64,000 bases of DNA from UBA2336 sp964404445 (GTDB lineage: Bacteria; Bacteroidota; Bacteroidia; Cytophagales; Cyclobacteriaceae). Shown in pieces: positions 27,231-35,911 of this stretch (position 1 is its first letter; each line of letters starts with the position of its first letter). The notes below the pieces were generated by a model, which worked only from the letters and a program-made list of their open reading frames with translations, was not told the DNA's origin and made no database searches. The stretch is taken from positions 372,001 to 436,000 of the forward strand of contig CAYOJW010000002.1 in assembly GCA_964404445.1 (NCBI GenBank). The letters run 5' to 3'. The position numbers and the translations under genes are program-made.

Positions 27231-27848
27231 TTAGTGTGCCGGCTTCTTAAACCCGGGCAGGGCAAGTTTGTACTTCACGGCCAGCACACGTATAACGATG
27301 ATGACCACACTGGAGGCCACCAGGTTGATGTTCCGGTCGAGGCCGGTGTGCAGGTCAAGCAACAGATAGACTACCGCCCCAACTAAGCAAGCCGTGGCGT
27401 AAACCTCTTTGCGGAAAATTACCGGGGTTTCATTAGCTAATGTATCGCGGATTACCCCGCCCATCACCGCAGTGAACATACCCATAATAGCGGCAATTTC
27501 GGGCTTCACCCCAAGGCTCAGGGCTTTTTCGACCCCCAATATTGTAAAGAGCGCTATACCTAACGTATCGAACAGGAAGAACGTGCGCTTTAATTTTAAC
27601 AACTTGGTAAAGAACAAGAGCGCCATCAGAATGCCGGCAATGATGGCGTACAGAAAGTTTACATCGCCAATCCAAACCAAGGGATAACTGCCCAGCATGA
27701 TGTCGCGCAGGGTACCTCCGCCTATGGCGGTAATAAACCCGGTGAAGCCCGCGCCAAACCAATCGTGGTCGCGGTCGTGCATAGCCATAGCTCCCGAGAT
27801 GGCAAAAATGAACGTTCCGAAAAGCTCTAAAGCGTATTGGAGTTGCAC
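27231..27848 (-). CDS. TRIC/UPF0126-family membrane channel protein (YicG-like)
   Basis: Two copies of the three-helix UPF0126 unit are visible: ALELFGTFIFAISGAMAMHDRDHDWFGAGFTGFITAIGGGTLRDIMLG and LFDTLGIALFTILGVEKALSLG...GVIRDTLANETPVIF, each with the GGGTLRD/GGVIRD signature. Such proteins are homologues of trimeric intracellular cation channels and probably pass K+ or other small ions across the inner membrane. GTG at 27848 gives about 205 residues, the usual family length, with the first helix starting almost at once; a TTG at 27881 would add 11 residues. Confidence 0.85.
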   Translation of the reverse strand: MQLQYALELFGTFIFAISGAMAMHDRDHDWFGAGFTGFITAIGGGTLRDIMLGSYPLVWIGDVNFLYAIIAGILMALLFFTKLLKLKRTFFLFDTLGIALFTILGVEKALSLGVKPEIAAIMGMFTAVMGGVIRDTLANETPVIFRKEVYATACLVGAVVYLLLDLHTGLDRNINLVASSVVIIVIRVLAVKYKLALPGFKKPAH

Positions 27849-27922
27849 GGGTGATTGATTTACCAGCCTAAAAGTAGGCAATAGGCAAGAGCAATGGCAA
27901 TGGATTGGTAAAATTTACTTTT

Positions 27923-27944
27923 GGCACAAGCGGACGCTTGAGCC
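27923..27944. repeat. Short palindrome GGCnCAAGCG/CGCTTGnGCC
   Basis: A 22-bp imperfect palindrome with one mismatched pair and a GA centre lies between the channel gene and the upstream orphan gene. It may be a transcription end signal for the orphan or a small dispersed repeat. Confidence 0.4.
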
Positions 27945-27953
27945 ATTGTGAGA

Positions 27954-28235
27954 TTACCAGTTGCCATAACCAACAAAATGATATACTAAAAAAAATATTG
28001 TCAATATCATGATTGCTTTAAATATAGTAATCATGATATTTTGTTTGGATCTCATTAACCCAAAAAATAGGATTATTAAGATCACATCACAAATTAAAAG
28101 TTCTATGCTTCCAACATAATCAACAATTCTATCTTTGTTGTTAAAATAATTAAATTGAAATAAGGATATCATTATAATCGAAAAAAGTATATAAGAATAA
28201 AATGTTACCTTAAATATTCTATGGATAATTTTCAT
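27954..28235 (-). CDS. AT-rich hypothetical membrane protein
   Basis: Not recognised. The 93-residue protein has three hydrophobic helices (about 12-28, 42-60 and 70-88) separated by short Asn/Lys-rich loops. The gene is visibly richer in A/T, with codons such as ATA, AAT and TTT, than its neighbours, and is isolated between repeat-like spacers, which suggests recent acquisition. ATG start at 28235. Confidence 0.55.
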   Translation of the reverse strand: MKIIHRIFKVTFYSYILFSIIMISLFQFNYFNNKDRIVDYVGSIELLICDVILIILFFGLMRSKQNIMITIFKAIMILTIFFLVYHFVGYGNW

Positions 28236-28299
28236 AGATTATTCTGTTGAGATTTTTGATTACAAATCCACATCCCTATGTGGTTAAAGAAACTTCCCC

Positions 28300-29367
28300 T
28301 TAAAAATCCGGGCACGGAATCACCATCTTATCTTTTGGCGGCTTGCGCGGGTTACGGGTTGGCCAGGTGTAGCTTAAACTAAACTCGTGTGCGCCTCCGC
28401 TGCTGGCCGTTAACTTCGAAATGGTGTAATCGAAACTGTACCCGATGTTAAACGCCTGCTTACCCCCAATACGGGTAAAGCCCACCAACAACACGATCGA
28501 CTCGTTATTGACAAAATTGTTCACATTTTTAAAGGGCACTCCGCGATACCACGCACCCAATACCAACGGCTCGGCAGTAAAGTAAATGCCAACGTCCATC
28601 TGATCGAACTGCCCCTGATGGCGGTATTGAATGGCTGGGCCAATGCTGCGTTCGGCATCGCGGGCATAAACACCGCTGCCCACCACACCGGGTTTCATAA
28701 AATATTTAAAACCACCGTGTACCGAAAACTTAACGGGCAACAGGCTTTGCTCGCCTATAATCGACTGGTTGGGACGGTTTAAATGAAAAGCCGAAAACCC
28801 CAGATAGGCTACCTTGGTGAAAAACAAACCACCGAGCGACAAGTCCAAAAATGTTTTGCTTCCGTTCGAGTTAAAAGTTTCGCCCGATGGATTGGTGAAC
28901 GTTCCCGTTGCCGGATCGTATTGCGAACCAAACGTTAGCTTACTGAAATTGATGTCGCGGTTAACCATGGCTACCTGCGCACCGGGCCGAAACCCAATAT
29001 CTTTGGTGATGAACATTTCGTACGAGTATTGCCCGCCTACGGTTAACGAACGTAAACCGGCCAATCCTTCCAGGTCGCGGCTAACGATCAGGCCAACCCC
29101 GCTGTTGATGTCTTCCATGAAATGATCGGCATAAACCGACATAGTCGTAAAGTTGGCATCGATAGCCGGCCACTGGTTACGGTAATTCAGCCCTACACGT
29201 GTTTGGTTGGTCGATCCTGTAAAGGCAGGGTTCAAATACAATGGTGCGGCATAAAACTGCGAGAATTGCGGGTCTTGTGCAGTTACCGCTGCCCTCACCA
29301 ACAGCATCCATACGCAGGTTATCAACACGCGCTTGCCCAACAAACCGGAGTATTTTGTATGCACCAT
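28300..29367 (-). CDS. PorP/SprF-family T9SS membrane protein
   Basis: This 355-residue outer-membrane protein has the family opening QDPQFSQFYAAPLYLNPAFTGS after a signal peptide, and a series of strands (VGLNYRNQWPAI, YADHFMEDINSGVGL, GGQYSYEMFI) leading to a terminal barrel. PorP/SprF proteins serve T9SS by anchoring or delivering cargo bearing type B sorting domains at the surface. The gene is divergent from a 1755-residue protein with such a domain (29529), the usual genetic pairing, so that protein is its probable client. Confidence 0.93.
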   Translation of the reverse strand: MVHTKYSGLLGKRVLITCVWMLLVRAAVTAQDPQFSQFYAAPLYLNPAFTGSTNQTRVGLNYRNQWPAIDANFTTMSVYADHFMEDINSGVGLIVSRDLEGLAGLRSLTVGGQYSYEMFITKDIGFRPGAQVAMVNRDINFSKLTFGSQYDPATGTFTNPSGETFNSNGSKTFLDLSLGGLFFTKVAYLGFSAFHLNRPNQSIIGEQSLLPVKFSVHGGFKYFMKPGVVGSGVYARDAERSIGPAIQYRHQGQFDQMDVGIYFTAEPLVLGAWYRGVPFKNVNNFVNNESIVLLVGFTRIGGKQAFNIGYSFDYTISKLTASSGGAHEFSLSYTWPTRNPRKPPKDKMVIPCPDF

Positions 29368-29528
29368 TCGAGCAAAGTAAAGCTATTCGCGAAATTTATA
29401 AAAGCACCGAACGCTTTTCGGGCGCACCGTGCCGAATCTTAACGATATTTTTGGCTAAAATGTATATTTTCGTGAGAATCGGGCGTTTTATTATCACCTT
29501 TTTGTTTTTCTTGAACTAAGTTCACCCC

Positions 29529-32500
29529 ATGAAGAGTCTTTTAACGTTGCGTTGGTTTGTGTTATGTGTGTGCCTGCTGGCAACTGTCGATAGTTTTGCC
29601 CAGACATTTGCACGGCATAACTGGTATTTCGGGAACACCAACCGGGCAATCCGGTTTAGCCGATCGAATAACACACCTGCCCTCTTAACCAACAAAGCAA
29701 ATCCGTTTGGCATGGGAGGAAGCGCGGTTGCCGCTAATCCCATCAATGGCGATTTACTGTTTTATACCGATGGAACAACCGTGTTTGACATCACCCATAC
29801 CGCCATGCCCAACGGCAGCGGGCTTACCGTAACGCCCAATACCAACCAACCGGTAGTGATTGGCAACGTTCCGGGTGCTGCTGCACAATATTATATATTC
29901 ACCAATACGGCCTCTTTTACCACCGGAGGGAACATTCTGTTAACAACCGTTGATATGAGCCTTTCGGGGAATGAATCGTTTCCCGAACCGCCTATCGGGA
30001 ACGTAACCACTAAAAACGTACCGACAGGCTTAACCAATCGGTCGGAAGCCATGTTGGTTGTTCCCCATACCGATGGACAAACGTATTGGTTGCTTACCCA
30101 TCAAAACAATTCAGACAGCTACACTGCGGTGCGCATTGGCGCGGGCGGTGTTCTCGAAACACCTGTTGTATCAACAGGCGTTACCGGGTTTAACATCAGT
30201 GCCGGAAATTTCTCGTACCATGCCACAAGCGGTAAAGTTGCCGTAGCCCCGCAAACAGCTAATGTAAATGTTGCCATTTTAAACTTCGACAACACCACCG
30301 GATTGTTTACGCTCGATCAGTTGATACCCAACAGCGCAAGTGCTACGGCTCAACAGGTTTATGATACGGAGTGGAGTCCGTCAGGAAGATTTTTATACAT
30401 CGCACGCGAAAACGATGTGGTGCAATTCGATACCGCTACTCCGGGTGCTTCATTTGTTTCGGTAATCACCAATACCATTAACAGAAGCTACGGGTTACAG
30501 CTTGCTCCCGACACGGCCATCTATCATTTATACCAGGCAACATCGGGCGGGCCTTTTCTTCTCGGAAGGTTTAACGACACTGATTCTGTTGGCGCAAATG
30601 TTATTCACACTCCTTCGGCTTTTGCCGGAAATTTTAACGGACGACAGTTTCCGGCTTTTTTACCTGTTACCGATCTTGGATTATCGGTAACGTTTACAAC
30701 AGACGGAACGTGCCAGAACACACCCATCACATTTTATCCTACGGTAACACCGGCTGCCGACAGCTTAGTGTGGGATTTTGGTGATGGCGAAAGTTCAAGC
30801 CAATGGAGCCCGGTGCATACTTTTGAAAACGGTACAAATTTTACCGTTTCGGTAACTGCTTTTTTAAACGGGCAAACCGCTACACACGCCTCACCTTTAT
30901 TGCTTACGAGTTTTAATTTACAACTCACCTTACCACAAGATACCACGGCTTGCCGTTGCGAGTTTCCGCCACCGGTTGGCAACTCGTGTAACAACGGGCC
31001 GTTTAGTGTTACCGTACGTGCCGAAGGCGGTTCGCCAACGTACATCTGGTCGAATGGCGACACCGGGCCAACATTAACGCCCGACTCTGCCGGGTATTAC
31101 TATGTTGTAGCAACCATTGGCGCCTGCCAGACACATGCCGGGGTAAACGTGCGCGAGTACGATGCTACCGACCAGCGTGCCAACATCTGGTACTTCGGGC
31201 AAAATGCCGGGATCGATTTCAATCAACAACCGGCCATAGCCATATCGGGGCCGTTAAATACACCCGAAGGTTGTTCGGTAATTTCCGACCGGAACGGTGA
31301 GGTTATTTTTTCAACCGATGGTGTTTTTGTTTATGATAAAAACGATAACCTCGTAACGCAAGCTATCATTAACGGCACACCAATACCCATTGCCTATCCA
31401 CCGGGCATTGGCGGTGAAAACGGATCAACACAATCGGCATTGATTGTTCCCGTTACCGGTGATGAAACACTCTATTATATTTTCACTACCCAGCAGGTTC
31501 ATGGCAGCAACACATACGAACTCCGTTATTCGCTATACGATTTAAAACTCAACAACGGCAATGGCGGTCTTCGGGAATTCAACCAGCTCTTGTTCACACG
31601 TAGCACCGAACGCATTACCGGCAATGGCTCCTGGCTGATCGCACATGAATACGGCAACAATTCGTTCCGTGCGTATCCTATCAGCATAAATGGTATTGGT
31701 AATCCTGTTATTTCCAGTATTGGTTCAGACCATCGCGTAACCGAAGAACTAAACGGACAAGGCTACATGAAATCGGGCACCGGCATATTGGGTGTTGCCT
31801 TCTCGAACGGAACATCAAACAATACAATAGAATTGTTTGATTTCGACAATGCCACCGGTGAGCTTTCAAATTTCAGAAGCCTCGACCTGAACGCCAACGG
31901 CCAGGTTTACGGATTAGAGTTTGTAGGCAATAAGTTTTTTGCTACGGTAAAAGGAACTTCAACATCGTTTCTGCGCGAAGGCTATATCGATTTTCAGGAC
32001 AACCCGGTACTGATCGCCCCTGACCCGGCTACCGATGCCATCAATGCCGAATTGGGTGCCATCCAAACCGGGCCTGATGGTACAGTGTATGTAGCGGTAA
32101 ACGGTAGTAATTTTTTAGGGATGATTGCAGTCAATGGCGACACCCTGCAACGCTCGTCTTTAAACCTCCAGGGCTTTCAGTTAGCGGGCGGTACGCAAAG
32201 CCGGTTAGGACTGCCAAACTTTGTGCAGAGTGTTGGCATGGCCACGCCTGGCCCATCCATGAACATAACCGGATTGTGTGGAGGTTCGCCCACGCAGTTT
32301 GAAGGGTTTGGCACTGATGCCATCGATCAATACTTATGGACTTTTGGTGATGGTTTTTCGTCAACCGAAGCCATTACAGAACACACCTATCCGATTCCGC
32401 CTGTCGGAACCACGCAGGATTATATTGTGCAACTGCGCATTACCAACCGTTGCGGGTTAGACACTTTATTAACCCAAACCATCACCATTTCGGGGCCACC

Positions 32501-34796
32501 GGAACGCCCCATGTTTTTACCCCCCGGCCAGCAACCTAATATCTGTAACGGGCCGCTTACGTTACAGGCATTGGCCGTCAACGATCCTGATTTAACATAT
32601 GCCTGGTCGAATGGTGCAACTACGTTTACCATACAGGTTGACCGACCTCAAACTGCTGCATTAACGATTACCAACAGCGCAGGGTGTACATCGTTTGGTG
32701 ATTTACTGATTGTCGATAGCCGACCTATTGTTGAACTGGGGCCTGACCTTACGGTTTGTGAAGACACAACTGTACCCGATTTTGATTTGGGCAACCCCAA
32801 TATGCAATACGTTTGGCAGTTGAATAGCGTGGTGCTTCCCAATACAAGCCCTGTTCAACCGGTAAACACTACATCACCGGCAACAAACCCAACGGTTGAT
32901 GTATATGACGTAACCGTAACCGACCTGGCAACAACTTGTTCGGCCAGCGATAACGTAACCATTACCATTAATCAGCGCCCAGATTTTACGGCAACACCAA
33001 ACACCATTGTGTGTAACACAACCAATGGCGAAATTGCCTTAGTTATTAACAGCCCGGCCGGAAGTACCTTTGCTTATACCGTTACCGGATTAACCGCAGG
33101 CTTGGTAAACAGCGATACCAACCAGGGTACAGGTGCGGTAACTGCATCGCCCATTACCGGATTAGCCGCTGATACCTACACCATTCGTGTGGAGGATCAG
33201 GTATCGGGATGTGCGACTACCAACTCGGTGTCGGTAAACACCAATTCGTTGTCGATCATCAGCGCGGCTGCACAAACGCCAACCTGCGACCCGGTAGGCA
33301 TCATTGTTGAGCCTTCAATCACTACGGGGCAGTACCGTGTAATCAATTCAACAACCGGTGCTGTTGTTGTTCCGCTCACAACATTTACCGTTGTCGGAGC
33401 CACGTTTACCACCAGTGCGGTAGCTGTTCCGGGCGATTACGTTGTTGAGATACGCACAACAGGCATACCGGTATGTACGGCTTCGGCAAACGTATCGGTA
33501 GTGTCCGATCCGCAAGTGGATGTAACGCTTGTATATGATGCTTGTGTTGACCCGATCACCAATACCATTACATTAGAAGTCAATCCTGCTGCGCCTGCGG
33601 GATCAACCTATACCTGGAGCGGGCCGGGCATCAATGCCATCAATGCACCCGTTACCACAGCTATTGCCACACATGGCCTTCACCAATACTCCGTTACGGT
33701 AACCAGTCCCGGTTTATGCCCGCGAACGGTAACGGTTCATGTTCCGGTAACCGACATCACAGCCGATTTTACGCAAAGCGATGCGTGTGCCGATGTCGTT
33801 ACACTTACAGCAACGGTTAGCCCGGGCGGCACTTACACCTACCAATGGTACCGAAACAACACCCTGATTTCGGGAGGCTCGTCAATTATAGTGCGGGCAA
33901 ACGATCATACCGTTGGTGACCAATACCGCGTTGTTGCAGTCGATGCCCTTTCGGGTTGTGAGGCCGAAAGCGCAGATAAAGAAGTTTTTGTAAATGGATC
34001 GCTCAGCGTTTTCATTAATGCCGTATCGCCTTGTGCGGGCACAATGTTTAGCATTGAAGCGACCGACATACCGGGTGCAACGTACCAATGGTTCAGAAAC
34101 GGAACATTAATACCCGCACAAACTACGGCCACGCTATCGAACCTCACGCAAGAAGGCCGCTATTCGGTTATTGCTTCGCGCCTCGGATGCTCAAGCCCGG
34201 AGGTGTTTGGCGAAATACGTTTCTTACAATCGCCCGCAGGGCAACTGCCGCCCCGCAGGTTTATTTGTAACCGTCCCGGTAATCAGGATTGCAACAACCC
34301 CGCGCCTAACTCGTGCGAGTTTACGTTAGATGCCGGCACTGCCATTTCGTGGCAATGGTCGCGCAACGGCTTGCCGCTTCTGGGCGAAACTTCACGCACC
34401 ATCACCATTACGCAACCCGGTGTTTATTCGGTATCGATGTTAAACGCATTCGGGTGCCCCAATACTGACCAAACCATTGTGGAAGAGTTGTGCGACCCGG
34501 TGCTGAATGTGCCTACCGCCTTCAGACCCGGCAGCGGACAAGATGCCAACGCAACGTTTTACGTGTTCCCTACGTTTGTTTCAGCCTCAAATTTCCAGGT
34601 GTTTATATTTAATCGCTGGGGCGAGATGGTGTATCAATCGAACCAACTTGATTTTAAGTGGGACGGAACGCATCGCGGAAACAAATCGCAACTGTTACCG
34701 GCAGGCACTTATACCTACGTGATCAAATACCAGGGCGACCTGATGACCTCAGCCGAAATAAAAGAGTTGCGGGGAGGTGTGGTGTTGTTGAGGTAG
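29529..34796 (+). CDS. Giant T9SS-secreted protein with PKD domains and type B sorting domain
   Basis: The 1755-residue protein has a signal peptide (MKSLLTLRWFVLCVCLLATVDSFAQ), then two similar modules: each begins with a WYFG motif (Trp32, Trp554), continues as a beta-rich, probably propeller-like region with SDRNGEVIFSTDG-type repeats, and ends with a PKD domain (FGDGE at 416-420 and FGDGF at 938-942). Ig-like and Cys-containing repeats follow (about 1000-1650). Residues about 1659-1755 (VPTAFRPG..., FQVFIFNRWGEMVY, FKWDGTHRG, LPAGTYTYVIKYQG) are a gliding-motility (CHU_C) type B C-terminal domain. It should be secreted by T9SS and stay at the surface, helped by the divergent PorP/SprF protein; an adhesin role is likely, ligand unknown. 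Confidence 0.93.
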   Translation: MKSLLTLRWFVLCVCLLATVDSFAQTFARHNWYFGNTNRAIRFSRSNNTPALLTNKANPFGMGGSAVAANPINGDLLFYTDGTTVFDITHTAMPNGSGLTVTPNTNQPVVIGNVPGAAAQYYIFTNTASFTTGGNILLTTVDMSLSGNESFPEPPIGNVTTKNVPTGLTNRSEAMLVVPHTDGQTYWLLTHQNNSDSYTAVRIGAGGVLETPVVSTGVTGFNISAGNFSYHATSGKVAVAPQTANVNVAILNFDNTTGLFTLDQLIPNSASATAQQVYDTEWSPSGRFLYIARENDVVQFDTATPGASFVSVITNTINRSYGLQLAPDTAIYHLYQATSGGPFLLGRFNDTDSVGANVIHTPSAFAGNFNGRQFPAFLPVTDLGLSVTFTTDGTCQNTPITFYPTVTPAADSLVWDFGDGESSSQWSPVHTFENGTNFTVSVTAFLNGQTATHASPLLLTSFNLQLTLPQDTTACRCEFPPPVGNSCNNGPFSVTVRAEGGSPTYIWSNGDTGPTLTPDSAGYYYVVATIGACQTHAGVNVREYDATDQRANIWYFGQNAGIDFNQQPAIAISGPLNTPEGCSVISDRNGEVIFSTDGVFVYDKNDNLVTQAIINGTPIPIAYPPGIGGENGSTQSALIVPVTGDETLYYIFTTQQVHGSNTYELRYSLYDLKLNNGNGGLREFNQLLFTRSTERITGNGSWLIAHEYGNNSFRAYPISINGIGNPVISSIGSDHRVTEELNGQGYMKSGTGILGVAFSNGTSNNTIELFDFDNATGELSNFRSLDLNANGQVYGLEFVGNKFFATVKGTSTSFLREGYIDFQDNPVLIAPDPATDAINAELGAIQTGPDGTVYVAVNGSNFLGMIAVNGDTLQRSSLNLQGFQLAGGTQSRLGLPNFVQSVGMATPGPSMNITGLCGGSPTQFEGFGTDAIDQYLWTFGDGFSSTEAITEHTYPIPPVGTTQDYIVQLRITNRCGLDTLLTQTITISGPPERPMFLPPGQQPNICNGPLTLQALAVNDPDLTYAWSNGATTFTIQVDRPQTAALTITNSAGCTSFGDLLIVDSRPIVELGPDLTVCEDTTVPDFDLGNPNMQYVWQLNSVVLPNTSPVQPVNTTSPATNPTVDVYDVTVTDLATTCSASDNVTITINQRPDFTATPNTIVCNTTNGEIALVINSPAGSTFAYTVTGLTAGLVNSDTNQGTGAVTASPITGLAADTYTIRVEDQVSGCATTNSVSVNTNSLSIISAAAQTPTCDPVGIIVEPSITTGQYRVINSTTGAVVVPLTTFTVVGATFTTSAVAVPGDYVVEIRTTGIPVCTASANVSVVSDPQVDVTLVYDACVDPITNTITLEVNPAAPAGSTYTWSGPGINAINAPVTTAIATHGLHQYSVTVTSPGLCPRTVTVHVPVTDITADFTQSDACADVVTLTATVSPGGTYTYQWYRNNTLISGGSSIIVRANDHTVGDQYRVVAVDALSGCEAESADKEVFVNGSLSVFINAVSPCAGTMFSIEATDIPGATYQWFRNGTLIPAQTTATLSNLTQEGRYSVIASRLGCSSPEVFGEIRFLQSPAGQLPPRRFICNRPGNQDCNNPAPNSCEFTLDAGTAISWQWSRNGLPLLGETSRTITITQPGVYSVSMLNAFGCPNTDQTIVEELCDPVLNVPTAFRPGSGQDANATFYVFPTFVSASNFQVFIFNRWGEMVYQSNQLDFKWDGTHRGNKSQLLPAGTYTYVIKYQGDLMTSAEIKELRGGVVLLR

Positions 34797-34823
34797 TGAA
34801 GTGGTGTTGGGGGTTTTAGTCGA

Positions 34824-34863
34824 TTTAACGTGGGGTAGGTGCGCAGACCCCACGAAGGCAAAG
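34824..34863 (+). repeat. 40-bp direct repeat, copy A
   Basis: TTTAACGTGGGGT...TGCGCAGACCCC...GAAG.CAAAG matches 35582-35621 at about 35 of 40 positions, in the same orientation. The core GGGGT(n7)CAGACCCC is itself a hairpin. The two copies flank the AT-rich gene 34907-35503. Confidence 0.7.
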
Positions 34864-34906
34864 GTGTCCCGTACTTTGATATAATTGCAAATAATCCTTT
34901 TTCTTT

Positions 34907-35503
34907 ATGGGGATATTAAGACAGAAGTTCATGTATGTTTTGTGTTTTTTGCTTACCGTAGAGGTGAGCTGTGGGTTAGTGCGTGATTTAAAAAATTTTA
35001 CTTTATACAATAAAACCTCAAGAGTTGATTCGAATAAACTAAAAATTAATGGAATTTATTACTCTGTCCAAAAAGAGGGAAATGTTGAATGTTTCGTTCT
35101 TTACCAAAACGGAACGTACTTGAACCTTAATGGTACAAAAATCAATTCTGATGTCGCGTCTGCTATTGAATCCCTTTTACAACACAATAGGAATTTTCAA
35201 AAGACTTTTTCTACCCAAATAAGTAAGTGGGGTGCATTTGAAGTTGTTTCGGATACTTTGTTAATTCAAAGTTTCCATCACCCAGCCAGCAGCGAAGTCT
35301 TTTTCACAACTGTATTTAATTATAACATGAAAATATTGAACGATACAACGTTAGTGGAAATGAGATATGGCTATAATAATTCAAGAAAATACTATCTCTA
35401 TAAAACTCAGAGTAAACCCGACTCAGTTAACCTGTTTCATACTAATAAAAGAATAAAAAGCAAACTGGATAAATTGTACGAAAAACGAAAGTGTAAGCAA
35501 TAA
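34907..35503 (+). CDS. AT-rich hypothetical protein, possibly exported
   Basis: Not recognised. The 198-residue protein has a hydrophobic N-terminus (MGILRQKFMYVLCFLLTVEVSCG); a cysteine follows, but the position -3 residue is Glu, so it is a poor lipobox and the protein may instead be secreted or anchored. The rest is mixed alpha/beta with many Asn/Lys residues (GTYLNLNGTK, VEMRYGYNNSRKYYLY). It is richer in A/T than its surroundings and lies between direct repeats, suggesting insertion as a passenger gene. Confidence 0.55.
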   Translation: MGILRQKFMYVLCFLLTVEVSCGLVRDLKNFTLYNKTSRVDSNKLKINGIYYSVQKEGNVECFVLYQNGTYLNLNGTKINSDVASAIESLLQHNRNFQKTFSTQISKWGAFEVVSDTLLIQSFHHPASSEVFFTTVFNYNMKILNDTTLVEMRYGYNNSRKYYLYKTQSKPDSVNLFHTNKRIKSKLDKLYEKRKCKQ

Positions 35504-35526
35504 TTCCGTAGGGGAATAGAGTATGA

Positions 35527-35644
35527 TTTAGCCCGAGCGATTTCTGCGCAGCGACCCCGCGTTTGCTTATGGTTTAGTCAGTTTAACGTGGGGTCGCTGC
35601 GCAGACCCCGTGAAGACAAAGTTAATCAAGCCCATCGGGCTAAA
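35527..35644. repeat. 118-bp nested palindromic element
   Basis: The outer arms are TTTAGCCCGA (35527-35536) and TCGGGCTAAA (35635-35644). The inner arms are TCTGCGCAGCGACCCCGCG (35543-35561) and its near-complement in 35585-35605 (20 of 21 pairs). The inner right arm belongs to the 40-bp direct repeat whose other copy is at 34824-34863. The whole could fold into one long stem. Confidence 0.7.
35582..35621 (+). repeat. 40-bp direct repeat, copy B
   Basis: Second copy of the repeat at 34824-34863, placed 758 bp downstream in the same orientation and inside a larger palindromic element. Confidence 0.7.
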
Positions 35645-35688
35645 ATGTTAATAGCATGAACAGGCAAATAAAAACGGAACTCCGTAGG

Positions 35689-35707
35689 CCTGCCTGCGGT
35701 AGGCAGG
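35689..35707. repeat. Small hairpin CCTGCCT/AGGCAGG
   Basis: A 7-bp stem with a 5-nt loop (GCGGT), widened by ACTCC/AGT flanks, lies in the 408-nt gene-free stretch before the hexosaminidase gene. The remaining spacer (35708-35911) shows only short CCC..GGG dyads such as CCCCCCTGGGG and TCCCTCCGGGA, and no gene. Confidence 0.5.
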
Positions 35708-35911
35708 AGTGGCACATATCACCCCCCTGGGGTTTTCCTATCTTTCTAATCTATTTCTATTCACATTTCATCCCTCCGGGATTAGGATAACATACTGATA
35801 TTCAGATAAATTTTTACCCTAAAGCGACCTTCATAAACAAAGACAACAATTTGAACATTTCCCGTTGGCGGATAACAATTGATTTCGTTACTTGGGTGCT
35901 TACTCAAGTCT

